From Neopararhizobium haloflavum (GTDB lineage: Bacteria > Pseudomonadota > Alphaproteobacteria > Rhizobiales > Rhizobiaceae), in NCBI RefSeq assembly GCF_002750855.1, contig NZ_NWUC01000004.1:186001-250000 (forward strand): a stretch of DNA of 64,000 nucleotides, read 5' to 3'. The position numbers and the translations under genes were made by a program. Below are positions 49,107-57,516 of this stretch, piece after piece (the first letter of the stretch is position 1; each line of letters begins with the position of its first letter). Below the pieces are notes generated by a model that was not told the DNA's origin, ran no database searches, and saw only the letters and a list, made by a program, of their open reading frames with translations.

Positions 49107-49577
49107 ATGACCAAGCGATCCATTGCACGTTCCATCATGCGAACAGGATTGAGCGCAGCGTTGTTCGCCGCCGCACTGAACGGCATGTGCGCCGCACAGG
49201 AGGCAGAGAGCGATGCCGATGATCCGGCAAGCGCGGAGAGCGAGACGGAAAGCACTGCGCCTGAGCCTGCGCCGACGGCTCCTTACGACGACCGCCTGAT
49301 TCGCCTCTCCGAGATCGTCGGCTCGGTGCATTACCTGCGCGAGCTGTGCAATGCTCAGTCAGACCGGCAGTGGCGCGAATTGATGCGCGATCTGATCGAG
49401 GCGGAAGCGCCGGAACCCGACCGCCGGGCACGGCTCACCGCAGCATTCAACCGCGGATATCGTTCCTTTGCCTCGGTCTATACCGACTGCACGCCAGCAG
49501 CGACTGCTGCAGAAGCCCGATATCGTAGCGAAGGCGCAACACTTGCGTCGGAAATCATCGCCAGGTTCGGAAATTAG
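49107..49577 (+). CDS. Exported protein of the TIGR02301 type
   Basis: 156 residues. An N-terminal signal peptide (cleavage near CAAQ-EA) is followed by an acidic Glu/Ser/Pro linker and a helical domain with 'LSEIVGSVHYLRELCNAQSDRQWRELM' split across it and 'FNRGYRSFASVYTDCTPAA'. Two cysteines could form a disulphide. This is a conserved Hyphomicrobiales family of unknown function. An ATG at 49137 is an alternative start. Confidence 0.75.
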   Translation: MTKRSIARSIMRTGLSAALFAAALNGMCAAQEAESDADDPASAESETESTAPEPAPTAPYDDRLIRLSEIVGSVHYLRELCNAQSDRQWRELMRDLIEAEAPEPDRRARLTAAFNRGYRSFASVYTDCTPAATAAEARYRSEGATLASEIIARFGN

Positions 49578-49671
49578 GGGGTTGTTAACCCCTTTCGCCG
49601 CGCGGACGTCCCGTTTTGAGATGAACCGTGTTAGTGCTGTTAAGAAACTCGCAAGGAGTGGATTGCGCCAT

Positions 49672-49941
49672 ATGAGCATAGGCATGGAACATCGCCTCAA
49701 CGAAATCGACGAGATGATCGTGCACGAGAAGATGCAGGTCGCGCTGGAACATCAGAGCGACGCCTGGGCCGATGGCGTGGCTGACGGCATCGAACCTGAG
49801 ATCCTCGCGGACGCGGCTCTTGCCACAGCGATGCGTGAAACGGTTCGCCTTTTTGGCGAAGACGGCGCTGAAGCCTTGGTCGAACAGCTCAAAGAGCGCA
49901 TCCTGTCGGGCGAATTCTCACCGCTTCGTTCCGTGCAGTAG
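49672..49941 (+). CDS. Small hypothetical protein
   Basis: 89 residues, acidic and mostly helical; no signal peptide. The open frame starts far upstream, inside the previous gene in another frame, so only the 3' part is likely used. The ATG at 49672 or the in-frame TTG at 49663 follow AAGGAG; spacing favours TTG while family-like composition favours ATG. 'MEHRLNEIDEMIVHEKMQVA' suggests an amphipathic helix. No function recognised. Confidence 0.5.
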   Translation: MSIGMEHRLNEIDEMIVHEKMQVALEHQSDAWADGVADGIEPEILADAALATAMRETVRLFGEDGAEALVEQLKERILSGEFSPLRSVQ

Positions 49942-50005
49942 GACGTTCGCCCCACGCGATCCGCCGGAACGGCGCATCGGAATCATGAGCGCCAGCGAGG
50001 GACAC

Positions 50006-50752
50006 ATGGCAGCTTTGATTCGAGACGGGCGGCTCATCGGCGCCGTTCTTGCCTCATTGGCGCTTGGTGTCACGGTCACTCATGCCGGTGAGGATGCCCT
50101 TGCGCCCGGCAAGGAGCCCGCCATCCTCGCACTGAGCGATCTCAACGCCTTCGATCCCGACTCAGCCCAGGACGCCAGTCCGGAAACGCCGGCGATTCCC
50201 GATCCAGAACCGTTGCTCCAGACCGGCGAGCCCGATGCGCCGGATGGAGAAGCAGAGGGCGCCAGCCAGCCGGAAACGGACGGCGCAGTCGCAATCCTTT
50301 ACGACACAGACATCCTGCCCGAGCCGGCCGCACGCATGCGCACCCTCATCATGGAGGCGGCCGCCACGGGTGACCTGGAGGCGCTGCGCCCCCTCATCGG
50401 AATCGGGCCGGAAGCAACGCGTCTGACGATCGGCGGTCTTAATGACGATCCGATCGACTTTCTGCGCGCCTCATCAGGCGACGAGGGCGGGCAGGAAATC
50501 CTCGCCATATTGCTCGACGTTCTCGACGCCGGTTTTGTCCTCGTCGAGCGCGAGGGCGAAACGCCCGTCTATCTCTGGCCCTATTTCTTCGCCGTTCCGC
50601 TGGAAGAGCTGACGGACCCTCAGAAGGTAGAGCTCATGCGGATCGTGACAGCCGGTGACTATGCCGAAATGCAGGTCTATGGCGGCTATAATTTCTACCG
50701 GATCGGCATCACGGCCGAAGGCGCTTGGTCCTATTTCGTGGCGGGCCACTGA
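50006..50752 (+). CDS. Conserved exported protein of unknown function
   Basis: 248 residues. A signal peptide (cleavage near THAGE) is followed by a Pro/Glu-rich spacer and a compact C-terminal domain (about residues 105-245) with 'GLNDDPIDFLRASSGDEGGQ' and 'VYLWPYFFAVPLEELTDPQK'. Similar proteins occur across rhizobia without a function. GAGG sits five bases before the ATG at 50006; an ATG at 49985 is also possible. Confidence 0.72.
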   Translation: MAALIRDGRLIGAVLASLALGVTVTHAGEDALAPGKEPAILALSDLNAFDPDSAQDASPETPAIPDPEPLLQTGEPDAPDGEAEGASQPETDGAVAILYDTDILPEPAARMRTLIMEAAATGDLEALRPLIGIGPEATRLTIGGLNDDPIDFLRASSGDEGGQEILAILLDVLDAGFVLVEREGETPVYLWPYFFAVPLEELTDPQKVELMRIVTAGDYAEMQVYGGYNFYRIGITAEGAWSYFVAGH

Positions 50753-50826
50753 GGAGCGCCCTGGCTTGCGGGCGGCAGGTCGAAACGCTACCTGTGGCGG
50801 CGAAGCCAATCTCAGCGGAGCATCCC

Positions 50827-51669
50827 ATGCCAAGCGTCGCATTGAACGACAGGGCTGTCGTTCGGATTTGCGGGCCCGAAGCCGGGCGTCTTTTGCAGGA
50901 CGTGCTGACCCCCGATCTCGACAAGCTCGCCATGAATGAAGCGGTCGGCGGTGCGCTCCTAACGCCGCAAGGCAAGATCATGTTCGATTTTGTCATCGCC
51001 CGGGATGGCTCGGACGGGTTCCTGATCGATCTCGATCGCGCCATCCGGGATGATTTCATCAAGAGGATGATGCTCTATCGCTTGCGGGCGAAAGTCGAGA
51101 TCGCGGCCGCTTCCGACATCGCCGTTTCGGCTGCGTGGGACGAAGCGTCACCGGCGCAAGCTCATCGCGACCGGCGTTTTCGCAGCGGCGCGGATGTCTA
51201 TCGCGTCTATGGTCCGAACGCTTCCGATCCGCAGGATATGCTGGCCTATGATGCGCTTCGAATATCCGCAGGCGTAGCCGAATCCGGCAGGGACTACGCC
51301 CTTTCCGATATATTCCCGCACGATGTCCTGATGGATCTCAATGGCGGCGTGTCGTTCCGCAAGGGTTGTTTCGTCGGGCAGGAAGTCGTCTCCCGCATGC
51401 AGCACCGCGGAACCGCGCGCCGGCGTCTGGTGCAGGTGGCCGCCGATGAACCGCTGCCTGCGGCGGGAACGGCTGTTTCAGCCGATGGAAAACAGCTTGG
51501 GGTGCTCGGCACGGTCGTCGAGCGAAGCGGACTTGCGATCGTTCGCACCGACCGCGTCGCTGCCGCTCTCGAGCGCGAGGATGAAATTTCGGTCGATGGC
51601 TTGGCAGTTAAGCTGATGCTGCCCGAATGGACCGGCCTTGGCTTCCTCTCCGCAACAGAAGAGGCCTGA
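50827..51669 (+). CDS. ygfZ: tRNA-modifying/Fe-S maturation protein YgfZ (GcvT-like)
   Basis: 280 residues. The hallmark 'KGCFVGQEVVSRMQHRG' carries the essential cysteine of the YgfZ/IBA57 family, which needs folate and supports maturation and repair of [4Fe-4S] proteins such as MiaB. GGAG precedes the ATG at 50827; the open frame extends into the previous gene. The HD hydrolase starts two bases after its stop. Confidence 0.9.
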   Translation: MPSVALNDRAVVRICGPEAGRLLQDVLTPDLDKLAMNEAVGGALLTPQGKIMFDFVIARDGSDGFLIDLDRAIRDDFIKRMMLYRLRAKVEIAAASDIAVSAAWDEASPAQAHRDRRFRSGADVYRVYGPNASDPQDMLAYDALRISAGVAESGRDYALSDIFPHDVLMDLNGGVSFRKGCFVGQEVVSRMQHRGTARRRLVQVAADEPLPAAGTAVSADGKQLGVLGTVVERSGLAIVRTDRVAAALEREDEISVDGLAVKLMLPEWTGLGFLSATEEA

Positions 51670-51670
51670 C

Positions 51671-52303
51671 TTGGCGGTGCGTTCCGGCGCCCCGCCGCGC
51701 GCCTGGCAGCGCATGCTGTCAGGCCGGCGCCTCGATCTGCTTGATCCGTCACCTCTCGATATCGAGATCGCCGACATTGCGCACGGCCTTGCCCGCGTGC
51801 CTCGGTGGAACGGTCAGACGCTTGGCGACCACGCTTTCTCGGTTGCCCAGCATGTTCTTCTTGTCGAAAAAATCGCGGGGATGATCGAGCCTGACCTGTC
51901 GGCCGAGACGCGCCTGATCGTCCTGCTCCACGATGCGCCGGAATACGTGATCGGCGACATGATCTCGCCATTCAAGGCGGTGATCGGCGGCGATTACAAG
52001 GCGATCGAGAAGCGCCTGGAGGCTGCGATCCACATGCGCTTTGCCTTGCCGGCCATTCCGCCGCGTGCCGCCAAGGCGCTTACCAAGAAGGCCGACACGA
52101 TCGCCGCCTATTTCGAAGCGACGCGGCTGGCAGGTTTTTCGGAAGGCGAGGCGCGGCGCTATTTCGGGCAGCCGCGCATGATCGATCCTGATACGCTCGA
52201 TCTTCACGCAGTCGCCACGGCCGAGGCGCAGGCCCGGCTGCTTGCCCGCTTCGATGCGCTGGAGCGCGATCGGACCGCCGCTTCACGGAGATTTCCGCCA
52301 TGA
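51671..52303 (+). CDS. HD-domain hydrolase, YfbR-like
   Basis: 210 residues. The HD pattern is seen as 'GDHAFSVAQHVLLVEK' followed by 'LLHDAPEYVIGDMISPFK' and a later Asp in 'KKADTIAAYFEA'. YfbR relatives are 5'-deoxynucleotidases. The TTG at 51671 is chosen because AAGAGG sits six bases upstream; GTG 51677 is an alternative. It starts two bases after ygfZ and its stop overlaps the next ATG. Confidence 0.85.
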   Translation: MAVRSGAPPRAWQRMLSGRRLDLLDPSPLDIEIADIAHGLARVPRWNGQTLGDHAFSVAQHVLLVEKIAGMIEPDLSAETRLIVLLHDAPEYVIGDMISPFKAVIGGDYKAIEKRLEAAIHMRFALPAIPPRAAKALTKKADTIAAYFEATRLAGFSEGEARRYFGQPRMIDPDTLDLHAVATAEAQARLLARFDALERDRTAASRRFPP

Positions 52304-52824
52304 GCTTCATCGTGGTCGCACCGCTCAGCCGCATCGGCGAAGTGGCTGCCAGATACGGCGCTGGCAACATGATCAGCCTTCTTGGCGAGGGGCACGCTTT
52401 CCACCGACCGGGCCGGGTGCCTGCCGACCGCCATCTGCACATCGGCGTCAACGACATCGACAAGGCGATGAGCGGCCTGGTGCTTGCGCAGGAAGACCAT
52501 GTGCGCGCAATCGTCGAATTCGCGCGGCGCTGGGACCGGGGTACTCCGCTGCTGGTTCATTGCTGGATGGGTATCTCGCGATCGCCGGCCGCAGCCCTCA
52601 TCGCGGCCCTCGCCTGCAATCCGGAACAGGACGACGCCGCGCTGGCGCAACGACTGAGGAGGGCTGCGCCGGCTGCGACCCCCAATTCCCGGCTGATCGC
52701 CATTGGAGACGAGGCACTGGGACGCGGCGGAGCACTTGTGGCGGGTGTTGCCGCCATCGGCCGCGGAGCGGATGCTATGGAAGGCGAGCCATTCCGCTTC
52801 GATATCGCAGCGGGCGACCAGTGA
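52300..52824 (+). CDS. Tyrosine-phosphatase-like protein
   Basis: 174 residues. The phosphatase loop C-x5-R is intact, 'VHCWMGISRSP', with Cys88 and Arg94; a general acid Asp is likely in 'GVNDIDKA'. The substrate could be a protein or a small phosphoester. The ATG overlaps the HD gene stop (ATGA), and its own TGA overlaps the next gene ATG (TGATG). Confidence 0.82.
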   Translation: MSFIVVAPLSRIGEVAARYGAGNMISLLGEGHAFHRPGRVPADRHLHIGVNDIDKAMSGLVLAQEDHVRAIVEFARRWDRGTPLLVHCWMGISRSPAAALIAALACNPEQDDAALAQRLRRAAPAATPNSRLIAIGDEALGRGGALVAGVAAIGRGADAMEGEPFRFDIAAGDQ

Positions 52825-53798
52825 TGAAGGCTGACGCGGTGACCATCGCCATAGGGCTCAATGCGGCGATCATCGCGATTTCCGGCCTGACACCGCGTGT
52901 CCTGATCGTCGACGAACCAGGCAATGGATCAAAGAGCGATTCGTTACCGCTCGGCCCTTTCGACCCGCAGGTTCATCGCACGTTCGAAATGGGGCTGCGC
53001 GCATCTGTCGCCGATCAGACCGGCCTCGACCTCGGGTATGTCGAGCAACTCTATACATTCGGCGATCGCGGCCGGCATGAACGCAGAGACGATGCCGGAT
53101 TGCATATCGTCTCCGTGGGCTATCTCGCCCTCACACGCATAGAGAGCGAGGCAGATACAGGGGGGCGAGGCTGGACGGACTGGTACCGGTACCTGCCATG
53201 GGAGGATTGGCGGCCGGGCCGACCGGCGCTGCTCGATCGGACGATCCTGCCGCGTCTTGCCGCATGGGTGAATGGACCACCTGCTGCCGGCAAGGCGCCA
53301 TCGGCGCTCAGCCGTCGTTCAAGGGTTCGCCTGGCCTTCGGTCTCGACGACTTTCCCTGGGATGAGGAACGTGTGCTGGAGCGATACGAACTGCTTTATG
53401 AAGCCGGACTGGTCGAGGAGGCCGTTGCGGACGGACGCATCGTGCAGACGTCCCTCCCCCAGCCGCTCGGCCGCAGCATGGCATTCGACCACCGCCGCAT
53501 TCTGGCAACGGCCGTTTCGCGGCTGCGAGGCAAAATCAAGTATCGACCGGTGATCTTCGAGCTGATGCCGCCGCGGTTCACGTTGACGGAGTTGCAGGCG
53601 ACCGTCGAGGCGATTTCGGGCCGTCATGTGCACAAGCAGAACTTCCGGCGGCTCGTCGAAGGCGCGGAACTGGTCGAGCCGACGGGCGAAAGCAGCGCGC
53701 GCACCGGCGGCCGGCCGGCGGCGCTCTACCGATTCCGCCGCGCGATCCTCGAGGAGCGGCCGGCGCCCGGTCTCAAGCTCGGCGGGCGAAACGTCTGA
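52824..53798 (+). CDS. nadQ: Nudix-like NAD regulator (NadQ/NrtR-type)
   Basis: 324 residues. The N-terminal half has a Nudix fold (about residues 1-150) and the C-terminal half a winged-helix-like region ('FTLTELQATVEAISGRHVHK' then QNFRRLVEG), the arrangement of NrtR-type NAD regulators; I recall the alphaproteobacterial branch being called NadQ. The Nudix box is degenerate: residues 60-68 read A-S-V-A-D-Q-T-G-L where R-E-U-x-E-E-x-G-U is expected, so it is probably a sensor, not an enzyme. The de novo NAD genes lie 3-7 kb downstream, with a palindrome ahead of nadA. The symbol is tentative. Confidence 0.72.
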   Translation: MKADAVTIAIGLNAAIIAISGLTPRVLIVDEPGNGSKSDSLPLGPFDPQVHRTFEMGLRASVADQTGLDLGYVEQLYTFGDRGRHERRDDAGLHIVSVGYLALTRIESEADTGGRGWTDWYRYLPWEDWRPGRPALLDRTILPRLAAWVNGPPAAGKAPSALSRRSRVRLAFGLDDFPWDEERVLERYELLYEAGLVEEAVADGRIVQTSLPQPLGRSMAFDHRRILATAVSRLRGKIKYRPVIFELMPPRFTLTELQATVEAISGRHVHKQNFRRLVEGAELVEPTGESSARTGGRPAALYRFRRAILEERPAPGLKLGGRNV

Positions 53799-53824
53799 GA
53801 TCGTTTTCGACTGAACGGGACCGA

Positions 53825-54220
53825 TCAGGAAAGGCTCAGCTGCCAGGACACGCCGAAGCGGTCGTTGAGCCAAGCGTATTTGCGCGCAAAGGGATAGGTG
53901 TCGAGCGGCATCAGAACCAAGCCACCCTCGCCCAGCATCGAAAATGCGCGATCGAGCTCGGCCTCCTGATCGAAATGAACGAACAGCGACGTTGCGGGCG
54001 TGAAGGTGAAATCGTGCACGGGCGGACTGTCGATCACCATGACCTCCAGGCCGTTCAAGATTATCCGGGCCTTGACGACCTTGCCCTCACCGGCTCCTTC
54101 ACCGGGACCGTAATGCGATATCTCTGCGATCCGGCCCTCAGGGAAGACGGCGAGATAGTGGTCGATCGCCGCCTGCGCATCACCCTGGAACATGAGAAAC
54201 GGATTCATCGTCGATGGCAT
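53825..54220 (-). CDS. VOC family protein, PhnB-like
   Basis: 131 residues. The vicinal-oxygen-chelate fold of the PhnB/3-demethylubiquinone-methyltransferase-like group is suggested by 'PFLMFQGDAQAAIDHYLAVF' and 'RKYAWLNDRFGVSWQL'. Its function is unknown. GAGGGA lies six bases before the ATG at 54220. It follows the anti-sigma gene by ten bases and may be part of that operon. Confidence 0.82.
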   Translation of the reverse strand: MPSTMNPFLMFQGDAQAAIDHYLAVFPEGRIAEISHYGPGEGAGEGKVVKARIILNGLEVMVIDSPPVHDFTFTPATSLFVHFDQEAELDRAFSMLGEGGLVLMPLDTYPFARKYAWLNDRFGVSWQLSLS

Positions 54221-54230
54221 GGCACGTCCC

Positions 54231-54974
54231 TCATCGTGGCTGCTTGGCAAAGCCCTTGCCCAGGATTTCGCCCGTGGGCCGGCCCGTCGGCGAGCCGCCA
54301 TCCTGTTCGATCGTGATCTCATAGAGCTGATCGGCCTGTGGAGCGGGCAGTTGCGGCCCATCGTCCAGGATCATCGTCTCCGGTTCCTCGATCAGCCCGA
54401 GCGAGACGGGGCCCGTCTCCTCGTCAGGCAAGGTCCAGAGCTGCATCGTCTGCCCAGCCGGCACGGTCACATCCACAAGAGGCGTTACCCGTGTGCTGCG
54501 GTCGCCGAAATCCTCGACGATGACCAAGGGTTCGCCCGCCTCATCGACAAGAACGGCGATGACGGCTGCGGAAGGCGTTGTTGATGGCATGCGCAACAAT
54601 CCGACAGCCAGGACCAGCGAAGCTGCTATGCCGGCCAACGCCGCCCACCGCCAGCGCCGAACCGCGTTGTCGTTCGCCGCAGTCACGGTTCTTGCGCCGC
54701 TCGCGCTGGGCAAGGGCGGCCCGTCATCGACGCGCTCAGCCGCCGCCGTCTCGATGTTTTCCCAAAGATGCGGCGACGGCGTCACCGGCTCGGCCGTCAG
54801 GTCCAGCTCGTGGAACCTGTCGCGCGCATTATCCACGGCCCGGCGCAAATCATCATCGTGCAAAAGGGCATCTTCGACCTGCGCACGTTCCTGCGCGTCG
54901 AGAAGGCCAAGAGCATACTCATCAGCCAGTTCCAACAAGTTTTGCCCGTCCATGGGGGTGGTGGTGCTGGTCAT
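54231..54974 (-). CDS. Anti-sigma factor, RskA-type
   Basis: 247 residues. A cytoplasmic anti-sigma domain (about 1-75) is followed by one transmembrane helix ('WRWAALAGIAASLVLAVGLL') and an extracytoplasmic anti-sigma-K domain ('VTVPAGQTMQLWTLPDEETG'). There is no clear zinc His-x3-Cys-x2-Cys motif. It should bind the ECF sigma factor encoded just upstream, whose stop codon overlaps the ATG (ATGA). GGGAG precedes this start; a GTG nine bases upstream is an alternative. Confidence 0.88.
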   Translation of the reverse strand: MTSTTTPMDGQNLLELADEYALGLLDAQERAQVEDALLHDDDLRRAVDNARDRFHELDLTAEPVTPSPHLWENIETAAAERVDDGPPLPSASGARTVTAANDNAVRRWRWAALAGIAASLVLAVGLLRMPSTTPSAAVIAVLVDEAGEPLVIVEDFGDRSTRVTPLVDVTVPAGQTMQLWTLPDEETGPVSLGLIEEPETMILDDGPQLPAPQADQLYEITIEQDGGSPTGRPTGEILGKGFAKQPR

Positions 54975-55549
54975 CCCATGCACTCCCGCAATGCCGAAAG
55001 TCCTCGGCGAACCCAGGCTTTCGCCGTGCCGAGCGGCACGTTCATTCTTCCGGCGATCTCGCCATGGGTATAGCCGGACATATAGGCCATCAAGAGACTT
55101 CGCCGCTTGGCCTCATCCAATTGCTGAAGGCACTGCCTCAGGCGGCTCGTTGCGTCCAGTCGGTCCAGGACCCGGTCGTCGTGGAGATTGGCCGTCTCGC
55201 TCAAGCGCGTCAGATCCGCTTCGTCAGCCAGATCCTCGCGCCGCCCATCGCGCAGTACGTTCAATGCACGGTTGCGAACGACCGCATAAATCCAGCCGCG
55301 CGCCGATCCGCGATCGGCGGAGTATTGATCGGCCTTTCGCCATATCTGGATAAAGGCATCCTGAACGACTTCTTCAGCGACATCGCGGCGGCGCAGGATC
55401 CGCTCGGCGACTGCGATCAGGCGCCCTGCTTCGGCTTCGAACAGTGCCTTCAGCGCCGCACGATCCCCATTTGCACAGCGCGAAAGCGCCTCCGCATGAT
55501 CCAGCATCAATTCACCATCCAGAGGTCGAGTTGCTTCGCGGCACAGCAT
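54971..55549 (-). CDS. ECF-type RNA polymerase sigma factor
   Basis: 192 residues from ATG 55549, which has GAGG eight bases upstream; starts at 55579, 55582 and 55507 are also possible. Region 2 reads 'VAEEVVQDAFIQIWRKADQY' and region 4 'MSGYTHGEIAGRMNVPLGTA' then KAWVRRGL. The pairing with an RskA-type anti-sigma factor suggests the SigK-like group, so it probably responds to an envelope or oxidative signal. The divergent DUF4394 gene is its likely target. Confidence 0.88.
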   Translation of the reverse strand: MLCREATRPLDGELMLDHAEALSRCANGDRAALKALFEAEAGRLIAVAERILRRRDVAEEVVQDAFIQIWRKADQYSADRGSARGWIYAVVRNRALNVLRDGRREDLADEADLTRLSETANLHDDRVLDRLDATSRLRQCLQQLDEAKRRSLLMAYMSGYTHGEIAGRMNVPLGTAKAWVRRGLSALRECMG

Positions 55550-55709
55550 CGATGCCACCTCTCGGTTCAGTTGGCACATCACATGCGGTCCCGTCCAGCA
55601 TCACCGTGGAGATGCGCGCGACGATCCGCCGTTCCGGCAGTGCCGTTGCCAGGAATACACAAGGCTCACCGGTGTGGACGCAGTCGGAGAATTTTTTTTG
55701 CAAAGGGTG

Positions 55710-55737
55710 CATCCATCCGCATCCGCCGCGTGTCGTA
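55710..55737 (+). promoter_or_regulatory. Candidate ECF-type promoter of the DUF4394 gene
   Basis: CATCCA at 55710-55715 and CGTA at 55734-55737, 18 bases apart. This resembles the CATCC / CGTC-type boxes used by some ECF sigma factors with RskA-like partners. It lies about 60 bases before the DUF4394 start. The match is weak evidence without a second copy; the sigma gene side shows no clear equivalent. Confidence 0.3.
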
Positions 55738-55796
55738 GCCATGAAGACGTGCGGGCAAAGACCCTTGTCTTCATCCGTTTCACAGGGAGAACCACC

Positions 55797-56585
55797 ATGA
55801 CAAGTCTGAAACGTGCACTGATCACCTCGACCTTCATCTTCGCTGCAGGCGGCGCCGCGCTGGCCGCGCCGGTCGTCGGCCTGACCGGCGACAAGACTCT
55901 GGTGATGTTCGATACCGAGGGGCTTGAGGTCACCGGTACGATGGACGTCACAGGCGTCGACAGCCTCGTCGGAATCGACTTGCGCCCGGCCGACAACACC
56001 CTTATCGGCGTCACGCCGGAAAGCGTCGTCGTTTCAATCGATCCCGAAACGGGCGAAGCGACCGAGCTTTCGACGATGGACACCCCGCTTGAAATCGGTG
56101 ACGGGCCCGTTGTCGTCGACTTCAACCCGATGGCCGACCGCCTGCGTTACATGACGGGCACCACCAACCACCGCGTCAACGTCGATACCGGCGAAGTCAC
56201 CGTGGACGGGGAACTCGCCTTCGAGGAAGCCGACATGCATGCCGGTGAGGCACCGAATATCGTCGCCGCCGCTTACATCAACTCGTTCGGCACGCCTGAA
56301 GAGACGGCCATGTACGACATCGATGCGACTATTGGCGGGCTGATCCAGCAGACGTCGCCCAATGATGGAACGCTGGCCGCAATCGGCAAGCTCGGCATCG
56401 AGGACGGCGGCACCAACCATGCCTTCGACGTGCAGACCACAGAAGACGGCACCAACACCGCGTGGCTCGCGACCGGTGGCATGCTCTACACCGTGGACCT
56501 GGAAACGGGCGCCGCAACGGAAGCCGGAGAAATTTCCGGTCTCGAAGGCGAACTCGTCGACCTGACGGTTCTCCCTGCGATGTGA
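55797..56585 (+). CDS. Exported DUF4394 beta-propeller-like protein
   Basis: 262 residues. A signal peptide (cleavage near ALAAP) is followed by repeated beta-strand segments such as 'VVGLTGDKTLVMFDTEGLEV' and 'DLRPADNTLIGV'-like blocks, matching DUF4394. The protein is acidic and lacks cysteines, so it is probably periplasmic. AGGGAG precedes the ATG. DUF4394 genes often sit beside sigma/anti-sigma pairs, as here, and I infer regulation by the divergent ECF factor. Confidence 0.85.
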   Translation: MTSLKRALITSTFIFAAGGAALAAPVVGLTGDKTLVMFDTEGLEVTGTMDVTGVDSLVGIDLRPADNTLIGVTPESVVVSIDPETGEATELSTMDTPLEIGDGPVVVDFNPMADRLRYMTGTTNHRVNVDTGEVTVDGELAFEEADMHAGEAPNIVAAAYINSFGTPEETAMYDIDATIGGLIQQTSPNDGTLAAIGKLGIEDGGTNHAFDVQTTEDGTNTAWLATGGMLYTVDLETGAATEAGEISGLEGELVDLTVLPAM

Positions 56586-56599
56586 TTCGCAAACCAGAG

Positions 56600-56626
56600 A
56601 TGAAGCCGGCCCTGCGCCGGCTTCAT
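56600..56626. terminator. Bidirectional hairpin between convergent DUF4394 and nadC
   Basis: Perfect 10-bp stem ATGAAGCCGG and CCGGCTTCAT with loop CCCTGCG, placed between the stops of the two convergent genes. There is no T-tract on either side, so termination would be weak or Rho-assisted. Confidence 0.5.
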
Positions 56627-56631
56627 TCGCC

Positions 56632-57513
56632 TCAAGCCTCTATCGAAATATCCAGACCAATATCGAGGGTCGGCGCCGCCATCGTGATCTTCGATGTCGA
56701 GATATAGTCGACACCCGTCTCGGCAATAGCCCGCACCGTGTCGAAATCGACATTCCCCGAGGCTTCCAGTCGGCAGAATGAACCCGCATCGCGGTTCATT
56801 TGCACCGCTTTGCCAAGGCTTTGCGTCGACATGTTGTCAAGAAGAATCACGTCGGGCTTTGCCGCAAGCGCCTCTCCGAGTTGGTCGAGTGTATCGACCT
56901 CGACCTCCACCGCCACCAGATGTCCGGCTGCCGCCCGCGCCTTTTCGATCGCTCTGGCGACGCCCCCGGCTATGGCGATGTGGTTGTCCTTGATCAGGAT
57001 CGCATCGTCGAGTCCGAAGCGGTGGTTGGATCCGCCGCCAATGCGCACAGCGTATTTCTGAAACACCCGCATGCCGGGTATGGTCTTGCGGGTGCAGCAA
57101 ATCCTTGCACCGGTTCCTGCAATCTGTGCGGCGAAACGCGCGGTATGACTGGCAACACCGGACAGATGCATAAGGTAATTCAGCGCGGTCCGCTCGGCTG
57201 AAAGGATTGCCTGCGCCGGACCGGCGACGCGCGCCAGTTCTGCGCCTGGTGCAAGTATCTTGCCATCGCCAAAGGCGCTCTCGATCCTGATCGTCGGATC
57301 CATCAACTGAAACGCCATCCGCGCCATCGGCATGCCGCAAAGAAAGCCGTCCTGCCGGCTTACGATGCGGGCGGTGGCTTGCGCGCCGGGGTCGATCGTC
57401 GCTGCCGATGTGATGTCGCCGGCCCGGCCGAGATCTTCCAGCAAGGCTGCACGCACGGCCCCCTCGACCATGATCGACGGCAATTGGGGAAGCGGAGGTC
57501 TGTCGGTCATCAT
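56632..57513 (-). CDS. nadC: Nicotinate-nucleotide pyrophosphorylase (carboxylating)
   Basis: 293 residues. It converts quinolinate and PRPP to nicotinate mononucleotide, the last step of the de novo branch. 'AALLEDLGRAGDITSAAT', 'TRKTIPGMRVFQKYAVRIGG' and 'HRFGLDDAILIKDNH' are family signatures with the quinolinate-binding Arg, His and Lys residues. It starts three bases after nadB; ATG 57510 has AGGA at better spacing than ATG 57513. Confidence 0.95.
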   Translation of the reverse strand: MMTDRPPLPQLPSIMVEGAVRAALLEDLGRAGDITSAATIDPGAQATARIVSRQDGFLCGMPMARMAFQLMDPTIRIESAFGDGKILAPGAELARVAGPAQAILSAERTALNYLMHLSGVASHTARFAAQIAGTGARICCTRKTIPGMRVFQKYAVRIGGGSNHRFGLDDAILIKDNHIAIAGGVARAIEKARAAAGHLVAVEVEVDTLDQLGEALAAKPDVILLDNMSTQSLGKAVQMNRDAGSFCRLEASGNVDFDTVRAIAETGVDYISTSKITMAAPTLDIGLDISIEA

Positions 57514-57516
57514 GTC

